Assembly: GCF_040049255.1 (NCBI RefSeq)
Contig: NZ_JBDZDR010000001.1
Coordinates: 124,001-188,000, forward strand
Source of the DNA: Pseudaminobacter sp040049255
Lineage (GTDB): Bacteria; Pseudomonadota; Alphaproteobacteria; Rhizobiales; Rhizobiaceae
DNA length: 64,000 nt
Direction of reading: 5' to 3'
Positions 8,279-16,462 of this stretch are shown here, piece by piece. The position numbers were made by a program, and so were the translations under genes. Position 1 is the stretch's first letter, and every line of letters begins with the position of its first letter. The notes under the pieces were generated by a model. The model saw nothing but the letters and a program-made list of their open reading frames with translations, was not told where the DNA came from and searched no databases.

Positions 8279-8923
8279 CTAGGCAACGCCTTTGCCCGCT
8301 TTACCACGCAGGCGATGGCGGATTTCCGATTTCAGGAAAGGCAGCAAATCGGTTTCAAACCAGGGATTCCTCTTCAGCCAAGCCGAATTACGCCAGGAGG
8401 GATGCGGCAAAGGTATGACGCGCGGCGCCGCAGAGGCATCATAGACCGCGCGCCAGTTCATGACGGTCTGGCCAAGGCTAGCGGCGCGCGCGGTGCCGAT
8501 GTGCCAGGCTTGCGCGTGAAGACCTACAGCGAGCACAAGTTCTATCTGCGGCATCTGTTCGATCAGCGGTTTGCGCCACTGCGGCGCGCATTCGCGGCGC
8601 GGCGGCAGGTCGCCACCCTTGGCATCATTGCCGGGAAAGCAGAAACCCATGGGTACGATGGCGAAATTTGCGGGCTCGTAGAATTCGGCTCGATCGACGC
8701 CGAGCCAGTCGCGCAGGCGATCACCCGAGGGGTCGTCGAATGGTATGCCGCTGGCATGCACCCGGGTGCCCGGCGCCTGCCCGGCGATGAGAATTCGCGC
8801 TGTCGTGGACGCCACCACCACCGGACGAGGTTCATGCGGCAGTGGGCGGCCGCGCGGCGCTTCCACACAGATGCGGCAGGCGCGAATTTGCGCTGTCAAT
8901 CGATCCAGTTCGAACTCGGGCAT
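8279..8923 (-). CDS. Uracil-DNA glycosylase family protein
   Basis: 214 residues of the UDG-like superfamily. The first motif region is GQAPGTRVHASGIPFDDPSG and the second is PLPHPSWRN, both typical of the rhizobial UDG-like group rather than classical Ung. It may excise uracil or related bases, but substrate specificity is unproven. RACRICVEAPRGRPLP near the N terminus resembles the cysteine region of iron-sulfur UDGs, though I do not see the full four-cysteine set. The ATG at 8923 lies just beyond the upstream GST stop (8928-8930), so the two genes are probably co-transcribed. A longer in-frame start at 8980 overlaps the GST gene and is less likely. Confidence 0.85.
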   Translation of the reverse strand: MPEFELDRLTAQIRACRICVEAPRGRPLPHEPRPVVVASTTARILIAGQAPGTRVHASGIPFDDPSGDRLRDWLGVDRAEFYEPANFAIVPMGFCFPGNDAKGGDLPPRRECAPQWRKPLIEQMPQIELVLAVGLHAQAWHIGTARAASLGQTVMNWRAVYDASAAPRVIPLPHPSWRNSAWLKRNPWFETDLLPFLKSEIRHRLRGKAGKGVA

Positions 8924-8927
8924 GGGC

Positions 8928-9539
8928 TTATGCGGCAGCACTCGAGCGGCTGGAAAGGCCCCTGTGCCAGCGAATGACATTGCCCATTTCCTCGGGCACC
9001 TGAATGCGCGCAGGCTTCATGAAGTCGATCGCGATCAGGCCGGTGATGTCCGCGATGGAAAACTCGTCCCCGGCGGCGAATTCACGGCTGGAAAGCTCGT
9101 CATCGAGGATGGCCAAAAACTCGACGGCCTTCACCTTGTTGGCCTCGCCCCATGCTGGAACCTGCGGCACCTCCCACTCCTTCATCGCCGGATGCAGATG
9201 GCGGAACGCAGCCGCCACCGCGGCAAACAGGTTGAACTCCATGCGCCGCTGCCACATCTCCACCAGAGCCTTGCCGAGCGCGCCGCGCCCGAACAGCGCC
9301 GGCTCCGGATGAAGCTCTTCGAAATAGCGGCAGATCGCGACAGACTCGGTCAGGATCGTGCCGTCGTCCAGCTCAAGAACCGGCAGGCGCTGCAAAGGAT
9401 TGCGCGACGTGATTGGCGCGCCCTTGTGCTCCAAGCCGGCCATGTCGACCGGCACAAGCGGCACCTCGATGCCCTTTTCAGCCAGAAATACGCGAACCCG
9501 GCGCGGATTGGGCGCGCGCCCGCCATCGAACAGCCTCAC
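8928..9539 (-). CDS. Glutathione S-transferase family protein
   Basis: 203-residue cytosolic GST. The thioredoxin-like N-terminal domain starts VRLFDGGRAPNPRRVRVFLAE and contains RLPVLELDDGTILTESVAI, where the cis-proline and the E-S glutathione-binding pair are visible. The all-helical C-terminal domain follows, with EFSIADITGLIAIDF as its N-capping box. The GTG start at 9539 has a GGGAGA ribosome site. Reading frame continues upstream to 9707, but that part has no GST features. It is followed within 5 bases by the UDG-like gene. Substrate is unknown. Confidence 0.9.
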   Translation of the reverse strand: MRLFDGGRAPNPRRVRVFLAEKGIEVPLVPVDMAGLEHKGAPITSRNPLQRLPVLELDDGTILTESVAICRYFEELHPEPALFGRGALGKALVEMWQRRMEFNLFAAVAAAFRHLHPAMKEWEVPQVPAWGEANKVKAVEFLAILDDELSSREFAAGDEFSIADITGLIAIDFMKPARIQVPEEMGNVIRWHRGLSSRSSAAA

Positions 9540-9583
9540 ATCGCTCTCCCTGTGAAACGGATGGACCGCACTGTAACACCGCG

Positions 9584-10204
9584 TCACGGAGTTCGCAGAA
9601 ATTCTCGCAGCCAGCGGAAACCGGCGATTTCGCCGCCGTGGTGGTCTTCGGATACTCCGCTGTGCTTGTCGCGCCAATCCCGCGGGCGTTCGAACGTGCC
9701 GGACCACATGCCGCGACGGGCTTCCCGCGCCGCCCGTTCGGCGTCGTCATAGCGGCCGTAGGCAACGGCCCAGCCTGCCTCGACAAGCGCGTGGTTGAGT
9801 TCGACGCCACCCGCCCTGCAAACCGCCAGGAGCCGGCCGTAGCGGTCGTGCTCGCTTCCCTCGCAGATCACTCGCTGTTTGTCGACGAGTTCGACAAGTA
9901 CATCCCGCGCCCGGTGGCCACAGGCATAGTCATCGCCGTCGAGCTGGCACAGCTGTGCATATTCCGGAGCATCGATGCCGGCCAGCCGAATTTGCTCGCC
10001 GGCCAGCGTGACGGTATCGCCGTCATGAACGACGACTTCGCCCTCGGCCTGATGCACCGTCAGCTGTTCGACGCGAGCCACCACCAATGCAAGCATACCG
10101 AGAATGGCGAACGTCAAGCCGATGTCGAATACAAACCGCAAGGGGCGACGGCGCGGCGAAGAAAAACCTCTGGAACGCGGCCGATACCGCGACAATCCAA
10201 TCAT
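9584..10204 (-). CDS. Membrane-anchored thermonuclease (SNase) family protein
   Basis: 206 residues. One hydrophobic segment at about residues 24-42 (FVFDIGLTFAILGMLALVV) anchors or exports it. The staphylococcal-nuclease fold follows: VVVHDGDTVTLAGEQIRLAG, then IDAPE with the catalytic Glu, and HDRYGRLLA with the second catalytic Arg. The family cleaves DNA or RNA phosphodiesters using calcium. Four cysteines (two in QLCQLDGDDYACGH) could form disulfides outside the cytoplasm. It is monocistronic and divergent from a histidine kinase gene. Confidence 0.87.
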   Translation of the reverse strand: MIGLSRYRPRSRGFSSPRRRPLRFVFDIGLTFAILGMLALVVARVEQLTVHQAEGEVVVHDGDTVTLAGEQIRLAGIDAPEYAQLCQLDGDDYACGHRARDVLVELVDKQRVICEGSEHDRYGRLLAVCRAGGVELNHALVEAGWAVAYGRYDDAERAAREARRGMWSGTFERPRDWRDKHSGVSEDHHGGEIAGFRWLREFLRTP

Positions 10205-10280
10205 ATGGCAAACAGTCTCTTAATCATTCCGGCGTAGCTTGGCTCCTGAACCGGTTGCTCGCATAAGTTGAACACTCTCA

Positions 10281-11807
10281 ATGGCGTTGCTGCGCTCCGA
10301 CATCGCCGACAAGTTCATTGTGGACCGCACCAAGCGGCGCCGCAACAGCGACGTCGCGCGGGCAGTGCGCAGGACGAGAGACCGCCTGGCGCAACGTCCG
10401 GGCGCGCTCGCCTTCGATCGCGAAATGCTGAAGCTGCATGCCCATGCCATGACCAGCAGCGCCACGGCAATTCCCCTGCTTGTTCTGGTGATAGCGGTTG
10501 CCGGGCTTTTTGCCGGCATGCGCGGCGACATTCTGGTCTGGGCGCTGCTGACCGTGACCAGCTATGCCGGCCTCGCCTACATAGCGCACCGCGTCGGCAC
10601 GGCCGATATTTCAAAGCTCGACGCCAACAGCACCAAGCAAAGGCTGCTTTTCTGGCATTTTGTCAGCGGGCTGGGCTGGGTCTATTTCGCCTCCATGGGC
10701 TGCGGTGAATGCCGGGTTGACCAGTTCCCGATCATCAAGGCGGTGGTTCTGCTGCTGGCGATGGCCGCCACGGCGCTGATCGCCTCTTCGCTGCGCGGCG
10801 CTTTGCTGGTCACCTTCACCTTGCCGGTGGCCGCCTATGCCATGGCCAGCATGCAGGGCTGGACGCCGGTCGAGCTCATCATGATCGGTCTTCTGGCGCT
10901 GTCGCTGCCTTTCTTTGACTATGTGGCGACCCACCTCAACCGTTCTTCGGTGATGCTGCTTTCCTTCCGGTCCGAAAAGGATGGGCTGATCGCCGAGCTT
11001 GAAACCGCCAAGTCGATGTCGGACGAAGCCCGCCGGCGCGCAGAAGAGGCCAATTTGGCCAAGTCGCGCTTCCTGGCCTCGATGAGCCACGAGCTGCGCA
11101 CGCCTCTCAACGCCATCCTCGGCTTTTCGGAGGTGATGTCGAGCGAGGTTCTGGGGCCGATGGAAAACCCCACTTACCGCGACTACGCGCGCGATGTGCA
11201 CGATTCCGGCCAGCATTTGCTCGACCTGATCAACGAGATCCTCGACCTGTCGCGCATAGAAGCCGGCCGCTATCAGCTCCACGAGGAGCCGGTGCAGCTT
11301 CTGCACGTGGTGGAGGAGTGCTGCCACCTGATGGAATTGAAGGCGCACAACAAGGACCTTCGTATTGTGCAGCAGTTCGAGCCGGATCTGCCGCGTCTCC
11401 ATGCCGACGAGCGTGCCGTGCGCCAGATCACGCTGAACCTGCTGTCGAATGCGGTGAAATTCGCCCCGCCTGGAAGCGACATCCTGGTGCGTGTGGGCTG
11501 GACGGCCGGCGGCGGACAATATGTGTCGGTCAAGGACAATGGACCAGGCATACCGCCCGAAGAAATCCCGGTGGTTCTTTCGGCTTTCGGCCAGGGCTCC
11601 ATCGCCATCAAAAGCGCAGAACAGGGTACCGGACTTGGGCTGCCCATAGTGCAAGGGCTGATCGAAATGCACGGAGGCGAATTCCAGCTGCATTCCAAGC
11701 TGCGCGAGGGCACGGAAGCTATCGCCATCTTCCCGCTCTCGCGGGTGATGGAAGTGCTGCCTGCCCTGCCGACCAAGAGCGTGGCAATGGGCGGGCGCCG
11801 GCGGTAG
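10281..11807 (+). CDS. Membrane sensor histidine kinase (PleC/PdhS-like catalytic core)
   Basis: 508 residues. Roughly six membrane spans lie between residues 58 and 215 with no extracytoplasmic sensor domain, then a short coiled coil (LIAELETAKSMSDEARRRAEEANLA). The HisKA box is FLASMSHELRTPLNAILGFS with phospho-acceptor His270. The HATPase domain has NLLSNAVKFAPPG, KDNGPGIPPEE and GTGLGLPIVQGL. No response regulator gene is adjacent, so it is an orphan kinase here. The core resembles the PleC/DivJ/PdhS group that acts on DivK in alphaproteobacteria, but that assignment is inference. A hairpin overlapping the stop probably ends the transcript. Confidence 0.9.
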   Translation: MALLRSDIADKFIVDRTKRRRNSDVARAVRRTRDRLAQRPGALAFDREMLKLHAHAMTSSATAIPLLVLVIAVAGLFAGMRGDILVWALLTVTSYAGLAYIAHRVGTADISKLDANSTKQRLLFWHFVSGLGWVYFASMGCGECRVDQFPIIKAVVLLLAMAATALIASSLRGALLVTFTLPVAAYAMASMQGWTPVELIMIGLLALSLPFFDYVATHLNRSSVMLLSFRSEKDGLIAELETAKSMSDEARRRAEEANLAKSRFLASMSHELRTPLNAILGFSEVMSSEVLGPMENPTYRDYARDVHDSGQHLLDLINEILDLSRIEAGRYQLHEEPVQLLHVVEECCHLMELKAHNKDLRIVQQFEPDLPRLHADERAVRQITLNLLSNAVKFAPPGSDILVRVGWTAGGGQYVSVKDNGPGIPPEEIPVVLSAFGQGSIAIKSAEQGTGLGLPIVQGLIEMHGGEFQLHSKLREGTEAIAIFPLSRVMEVLPALPTKSVAMGGRRR

Positions 11808-11816
11808 GCGCCCTTT
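11793..11816 (+). terminator. Terminator overlapping the kinase stop codon
   Basis: GGGCGCC at 11793-11799 pairs with 11807-11813 and is followed by TTTC. The stem includes the last codons and the TAG of the histidine kinase gene. The U tract is short. Confidence 0.5.
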
Positions 11817-11851
11817 CATGCTCGGCCGTTCGTGGCCGCCCGCGGGCGCCG

Positions 11852-12841
11852 TCAGCGTAGCGCGGCAGCCATGCCCGTGCTGCACAGCGCCGCGGCCTTG
11901 ACGATGCCCGCGGCAAGAGCCGCCCCCACGCCCTCGGCGTGGGCGAGGCCGAGATCAAGCACGGGCCGCATGCCGAGCTTTTCCACCGCCTTGCCAAAAG
12001 CGGGCTCGGACGAAAGCTGTGCCACCACGCAGTGCTCCAGCGCGCGCGGGTTCAGCGCCTGCAGGACAGAGGCCGAAGCGACCGCAGGCAGGCCATCCAG
12101 GATGACGGGTATCTTCTCCATGCGTGCGGCAATGATTGCACCCGCGATGGCGGCAAATTCACGCCCGCCAACGCGGCGCAGCACCTCCAAAGGGTCTTTG
12201 AGATGACTGCCGTGGAAGGCAAGCGCGGCGTCGACCACCTGGGCCTTACGCGCGACCATGGCTGCATCAGCGCCGGAGCCCTGCCCCACCCAGTCCGCGC
12301 CCGAGCCGCCGTGAAGCGCCGCCAGCATGGCGGCGGCAACCGTGGAGTTGCCGACGCCCAGATCGCCTATGCACAGAAGGTCGGTTCCCGCGATCGCTTC
12401 CATGCCGAAAGCCATGGTTGCCGCGCAGCCCCGTTCGTCGAGCGCGGCCTCCTGGGTGATGTCCTCGGTCGGCAGGTGCAGCGCGAGGTCGAACACCTTC
12501 AGCCCGATATCATGCGCCAGGCAGACCTGGTTGATTGCCGCCCCGCCTGCAGCGGTGAGTTCCACCGCGCGCGCCGTTGCTTCCATCGGCCGTGGCGAGA
12601 CGCCGTGCCGCGCCACGCCATGATTGCCCGCAAAGATGGCCACCAGCGGACGATTGACCGCCGGCGGGCGACCGCTCCATGTGGCGAGCCATGCGGCCAG
12701 CTCTTCCAGCCGGCCAAGCGAGCCCGCCGCCTTCTCGGCCCTGGCGAACTGGCCGCGCACGAGCGCGCCGGCTGCCTCATCGCCGGCAGGCAACTGGGCC
12801 ATCAGGGTGCGGATGTCATCAAAGGGAAGCGCGCTGGTCAT
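11852..12841 (-). CDS. cobT: Nicotinate-nucleotide-dimethylbenzimidazole phosphoribosyltransferase
   Basis: 329 residues of the CobT/CobU family, which makes alpha-ribazole phosphate for the lower ligand of cobalamin. Visible signatures are GSLGRLEELAAWLA near the N terminus, IFAGNHGVARHGVSPRP, the glycine-rich LLCIGDLGVGNSTVAAAML and PVILDGLPAVASASVL. The C-terminal segment LGLAHAEGVGAALA carries the conserved acidic region used for catalysis. Length is normal. It stands alone, divergent from the DUF1289 gene. Only 134 bases separate them and I see no B12-box-like leader there, so control by a cobalamin riboswitch is not supported. Confidence 0.93.
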   Translation of the reverse strand: MTSALPFDDIRTLMAQLPAGDEAAGALVRGQFARAEKAAGSLGRLEELAAWLATWSGRPPAVNRPLVAIFAGNHGVARHGVSPRPMEATARAVELTAAGGAAINQVCLAHDIGLKVFDLALHLPTEDITQEAALDERGCAATMAFGMEAIAGTDLLCIGDLGVGNSTVAAAMLAALHGGSGADWVGQGSGADAAMVARKAQVVDAALAFHGSHLKDPLEVLRRVGGREFAAIAGAIIAARMEKIPVILDGLPAVASASVLQALNPRALEHCVVAQLSSEPAFGKAVEKLGMRPVLDLGLAHAEGVGAALAAGIVKAAALCSTGMAAALR

Positions 12842-12975
12842 GTCGTATTAGCCTGGGCAAATCGTCGTTGCCTGCGGCATAGCCGCCTTGGCTTCGTGGC
12901 ACAATGCCGAAAGGGCGTGGGGCTTGCATTGGTCGCACGCCTGTCCCATGTGGTGAATACCAACCGGAACGCTCC

Positions 12976-13209
12976 ATGACGGCAATCGAATCGCCCTGCA
13001 TACTCGTCTGCTCGGTCGACATGAAGACCGGCTACTGCTTTGGCTGCGGGCGCACCCGCGAAGAGATTTCCGGCTGGATCGGCATGACGCCGCAGCGTCG
13101 GCGCGAGGTGATGGCGGAGCTTCCGGCAAGGCTGGATACGGTGGAGCGGCGCCCTCGCCGAGAAACCCGCCGCGCCCGCATGGCGCGCGAACGCGACGTG
13201 GCGGGCTGA
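12976..13209 (+). CDS. DUF1289 small cysteine protein
   Basis: 77 residues. The compact N-terminal part holds the family pattern SPCILVCSVD...YCFGCGRTREEISGW with four cysteines, followed by a basic tail. The cysteine spacing suggests metal or iron-sulfur binding, but the function of the family is unknown. The start is the ATG at 12976 (MTAIESPC). Its stop is four bases before the aspartic-protease gene, so the two are probably one operon. Confidence 0.8.
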   Translation: MTAIESPCILVCSVDMKTGYCFGCGRTREEISGWIGMTPQRRREVMAELPARLDTVERRPRRETRRARMARERDVAG

Positions 13210-13213
13210 CGAC

Positions 13214-13921
13214 ATGGCGGGCCGTTGGATCTGGATCTTTCTGGCGGTAATGGCTGCGGGACTGCTCTTCCTCGTGCTCAACGACATGAGCGGCGGCGCT
13301 TCGGGCATCTCCAGCGACACGTTCGGGCGCGTTCTTTATCTCGGCATATTCGGTGCTGTGATCGGCGCCGGCATTCTCAATGCCAGGCACCGCTTCGGCG
13401 ACGTGGCGCGGACGCTTGGCCTTTGGCTGCTGCTGGCGCTGGTTTTGGTGGCCGGCTACCAATACCGCTACGAACTGCAGGACATTGCCAGCCGCGTCAC
13501 CGCCGGCCTGGTTCCAGGTAGCCCGATGTCGTTCACCGATGCTGACGGACGATCCACCGTGACGCTGGACAAACTGCCGAACGGCCATTTCGAGGCACGG
13601 ATGACAATCGATGGCGCGCCGATCCGCGTGCTGATCGACACGGGCGCAACCAGCATCGTGCTGACGGCAGCAGATGCCGAGCGCGCCGGCTTCGATCCCT
13701 CCGCGCTGAACTACACCATCCCCGTCTCGACCGCCAATGGCAACGCCAACGCCGCCCGCGTGGTGGCCGGCAACATAACGCTGGGTGCGATCACCCGGCG
13801 CAACATGCCAGTGCTGGTGGCGGCACCGGGAATGCTGGGCCAAAGCCTGCTTGGCATGGACTTCATAGGTTCGCTGTCGCGCTTCGACATTCGCGGCGAC
13901 CGCATGATCATGCGCGACTGA
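13214..13921 (+). CDS. Membrane-anchored retropepsin-like aspartic protease (TIGR02281 type)
   Basis: 235 residues. Three hydrophobic segments in the first 85 residues (WIWIFLAVMAAGLLFLVL, VLYLGIFGAVIGAGIL, LGLWLLLALVLVAGYQY) precede a periplasmic single-domain protease. The active-site motif is VLIDTGATSIVLTAADAERAG, the single D-T-G of retropepsin-like enzymes that work as dimers. A late hydrophobic flap region ends LGQSLLGMDFIGSL. Its substrates are unknown. It follows the DUF1289 gene closely and ends 4 bases from the convergent dusA stop. Confidence 0.87.
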   Translation: MAGRWIWIFLAVMAAGLLFLVLNDMSGGASGISSDTFGRVLYLGIFGAVIGAGILNARHRFGDVARTLGLWLLLALVLVAGYQYRYELQDIASRVTAGLVPGSPMSFTDADGRSTVTLDKLPNGHFEARMTIDGAPIRVLIDTGATSIVLTAADAERAGFDPSALNYTIPVSTANGNANAARVVAGNITLGAITRRNMPVLVAAPGMLGQSLLGMDFIGSLSRFDIRGDRMIMRD

Positions 13922-13925
13922 GCAG

Positions 13926-14942
13926 TCAGGCTGCCTGACCGGCGCGCTCCAGTTCGACAGCCGCAAAGGCCCGGTGCAAAACCTCCGGCCCCGCTCCCGG
14001 GCGCGTGGCGTCGGTGGAGAGGATTTGACGAAACCGCCGCGCGCCGGGCTGGCCGTGGAACAGCCCCACCATGTGGCGGGTGACATGGGCAAGCCGCCCC
14101 CCGCGCTCGATATGGCGTGCGGCATAGGCTGCCATTGCGTCGATCAGCCCCGCGAAATCAAACTCCCGCACAGGCTGGCCAAACAGGGCCGCATCGACCT
14201 GCGCAAGTATGCCGGGCGTGTGATAGGCGGCGCGGCCGAGCATGACCCCATCGACGTAATCGAGGTGCTCGCGCGCTTCATCCAATGACTGAACACCGCC
14301 ATTGATGCCAATGAACTGGCTGCTATTTTTCGCCTTCAGGCGATAGACGCGGCCATAGTCGAGCGGCGGAATATCCCGGTTTTCCTTCGGGCTCAGCCCC
14401 TCCAGCCAGGCTTTGCGCGCATGCACCCAGAGTGCGTCGACGCCGGCGGCAAAGACGCGATCAGAAAGTGCGTCGAGCGCCACTTCGGGGTCCTGCTCGT
14501 CGACGCCTATGCGGCATTTGACGGTGACCGGAATTTTGACCGCCCGCTTCATGGCGGCCACGCATTCGGCCACCAGTTCGGGCGTCTTCATCAGGCAGGC
14601 GCCGAACGTGCCAGACTGCACCCGGTCGGACGGGCAGCCGACATTGAGGTTGATCTCGTCATAGCCGAACGCCTCGCCAATGCGCGCGGCCTCGGCAAGC
14701 TTGCGCGGATCCGACCCGCCAAGCTGCAGCGCAACCGGATGCTCTTCCGCCGAGAACGCGAGCAGCCGCTCCCGCGCCCCCTGAATGACGGCATCAGCCA
14801 CCACCATCTCGGTGTAGAGCAGCGATCGCTGCGTGAGCTGGCGATGGAAAAAGCGGCAGTGCCTATCAGTCCAGTCCATCATCGGTGCGATGGAGAGCCT
14901 GAAGACGCTGTAGTTGTCGTGCATGTTTGCGTTTCCGCTCAT
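13926..14942 (-). CDS. dusA: tRNA-dihydrouridine synthase A
   Basis: 338 residues. FMN enzyme that reduces uridines 20/20a in the D loop of tRNA. The TIM-barrel signatures are plain: SIAPMMDWTDRHCRFFHRQL, VALQLGGSDP, NLNVGCPSDRVQSGTFGACL with the catalytic cysteine, and VTVKCRIGVDEQD. The FMN phosphate site is near GINGGVQSLDE and GVMLGRAAYHTP. MMDWTDRHCR and SGTFGACLM identify the DusA rather than DusB or DusC branch. Start ATG 14942, with an in-frame ATG at 14924 as alternative. Convergent with the protease gene. Confidence 0.95.
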   Translation of the reverse strand: MSGNANMHDNYSVFRLSIAPMMDWTDRHCRFFHRQLTQRSLLYTEMVVADAVIQGARERLLAFSAEEHPVALQLGGSDPRKLAEAARIGEAFGYDEINLNVGCPSDRVQSGTFGACLMKTPELVAECVAAMKRAVKIPVTVKCRIGVDEQDPEVALDALSDRVFAAGVDALWVHARKAWLEGLSPKENRDIPPLDYGRVYRLKAKNSSQFIGINGGVQSLDEAREHLDYVDGVMLGRAAYHTPGILAQVDAALFGQPVREFDFAGLIDAMAAYAARHIERGGRLAHVTRHMVGLFHGQPGARRFRQILSTDATRPGAGPEVLHRAFAAVELERAGQAA

Positions 14943-15151
14943 TTTCCTATGGTCTTTTCACGCGCGTTCAGGGCGCTTCTCCGTGCCGCGTTTTGGCCGT
15001 TTGTATGCTGCCCTGCATGCGTGGCATCATCGCTCTACGCAAGAGCAGAAATGGTTCCTCTGGCTATCTAGCGCAAGCTGCCGGCGGATGCGACGGCAAG
15101 ATCACACGGGGTGGCAACTCTGCTACTCGCAAAGTGACACCAGTTGGCGGC

Positions 15152-15481
15152 CTACTCCACGACTGGCTCGCCACAGGGTATGTAGAGCAAGTTGATCCAC
15201 CAGGAGCGATTGACCAGGCCCTTGCTGCCCATGCGCTCGGAAATCGTGTCGACGCCGACGCACCATTCGACCAGACGCGGTGACAGGCCGAATTCTTCGG
15301 CGAGATAGGACGCCGCCTCGTCGATGCCCTCGGAGCAGCCGACGGTCTTGCACAGGTCGGCCTGGGTGGCGATGTCGCCAAGCGCTTCGTGGCCGATGGA
15401 CGTGGTGCGATACCAAAGAAGGATTGCAGCCAGCAGGAGCAGGGCCAGAAAGCCGACGGCGGTCCTCACGAAATTCTTCAA
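15152..15481 (-). CDS. Hypothetical single-span membrane protein
   Basis: 109 residues. One N-terminal hydrophobic segment (VGFLALLLLAAILLWY, about residues 8-24) with a short basic cytoplasmic start, then an extracytoplasmic domain. The domain holds four cysteines (DLCKTVGCSEG, EWCVGVD, YIPCGEP), consistent with two disulfides, plus a WWINLLYIP segment. No family recognised. The neighbours (dusA and the cox genes) give no clear context. Confidence 0.6.
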   Translation of the reverse strand: MKNFVRTAVGFLALLLLAAILLWYRTTSIGHEALGDIATQADLCKTVGCSEGIDEAASYLAEEFGLSPRLVEWCVGVDTISERMGSKGLVNRSWWINLLYIPCGEPVVE

Positions 15482-15608
15482 ACGAACCTGCCTGTGTTGC
15501 CGTGCGATGTTAGCCTACGGTCTAGCCTTCCCCCGCAACCGAGTCAAAAGATGAGCCAGCACTCTGATGGCGGATTGCCCGGTGCGACTTCACCAAACTC
15601 CCGACGAG

Positions 15609-15630
15609 AAAAGGGCCGCGAACGGCCCCC
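15609..15630 (-). terminator. Terminator of the cox structural genes
   Basis: On the minus strand, 23 bases after the coxM stop, a six-pair GC stem (15613-15618 with 15623-15628) with a CGAA-type loop is followed by TTTTCTCG. It is a good rho-independent terminator for the coxS-coxL-coxM unit. Confidence 0.7.
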
Positions 15631-15652
15631 TTCAGGATCGATGCGCCGGCCC

Positions 15653-16450
15653 TCAGGCGCTGGCAGCAGCCACCGCGCGTTTGGCCATGACAACGACAAG
15701 GCTGGCGCGGTACTCGGCGGACGCGTGAATGTCGCTCATCAGGCTGTCCGATGGCACAGTCACGCCCTCGAGCGCGGACGCATCGAATCTATTCGCCAAC
15801 GCCTCCTCGATTTGCGTGGCGCGGAACACGCCATCATCCCCCGCCCCGGTCACCGCCACCCGCACGCCGTCCGCATCCTTGGCGACGAACACGCCGACGA
15901 TGGCGTAGCGCGAGGCCGGGTTGCGGAACTTCTGATACGCGGCCTTCGCGGGCGCGGTGAATGTCACCGCGGTGATGATCTCGTCCTCGTTCAGGGCCGT
16001 CTCGAACAGCCCCTCGAAGAACTCGTCGGCAGGAATTTCCCGCTGGTTGGTGACCATCGTTGCACCAAGCCCAAGCATCGCCGCCGGATAGTCGGCCGCC
16101 GGGTCGTTGTTGGCGATGGAGCCGCCGATGGTGCCCTTGTAGCGCACGGCGGGGTCGCCGATCATGCCGGCAAGCTCGGCCAGCGCCGGGCACACCTTCT
16201 TCAACTGCTCGTCATTGGCAACCTGATAGTGCGTCGTCCCTGCCCCGATCGTGACGGTTTCGCCCGAGATCGTGATGCCTTTCAGCTCGGCAACATGACC
16301 GAGGTCGACCAGGTCCGACGGGGCAGCCAGCCGTGTCTTCATGGCCGGAATCAGGGTCATGCCGCCAGACATGAACTTGGCATCGCCGTTCTTTATCAGC
16401 TTCGCGGCGTCGGCGACGGAGGAAGCCCGATGATAGTTAACCGAATACAT
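15653..16450 (-). CDS. coxM: Carbon monoxide dehydrogenase-like medium (FAD) subunit
   Basis: 265 residues. FAD-binding subunit of a molybdenum hydroxylase; it passes electrons from the iron-sulfur subunit to the quinone or other acceptor. Signatures are the family N terminus YHRASSVADAAKLI, FMSGGMTLIPAMK, and VRYKGTIGGSIANNDPAADY, which binds FAD phosphates. The C-terminal CO-dehydrogenase flavoprotein domain begins near residue 160. The ATG at 16450 follows a perfect GGAGGAG site, 12 bases after the coxL stop. Gene order S-L-M on one strand. Confidence 0.92.
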   Translation of the reverse strand: MYSVNYHRASSVADAAKLIKNGDAKFMSGGMTLIPAMKTRLAAPSDLVDLGHVAELKGITISGETVTIGAGTTHYQVANDEQLKKVCPALAELAGMIGDPAVRYKGTIGGSIANNDPAADYPAAMLGLGATMVTNQREIPADEFFEGLFETALNEDEIITAVTFTAPAKAAYQKFRNPASRYAIVGVFVAKDADGVRVAVTGAGDDGVFRATQIEEALANRFDASALEGVTVPSDSLMSDIHASAEYRASLVVVMAKRAVAAASA

Positions 16451-16462
16451 GATCGCTCCTCC

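Noticed and set aside
10611..11885. Minus-strand frame opposite the histidine kinase
   Set aside because: No domain; the plus-strand kinase motifs are all present and in order.
12842..12975. Possible cobalamin riboswitch before cobT
   Set aside because: The gap is only 134 bases and no B12-box-like sequence was seen.
12848..14125. 425-residue minus-strand frame across DUF1289, protease and dusA
   Set aside because: It runs antisense through three independent genes with recognised families and has no features of its own.
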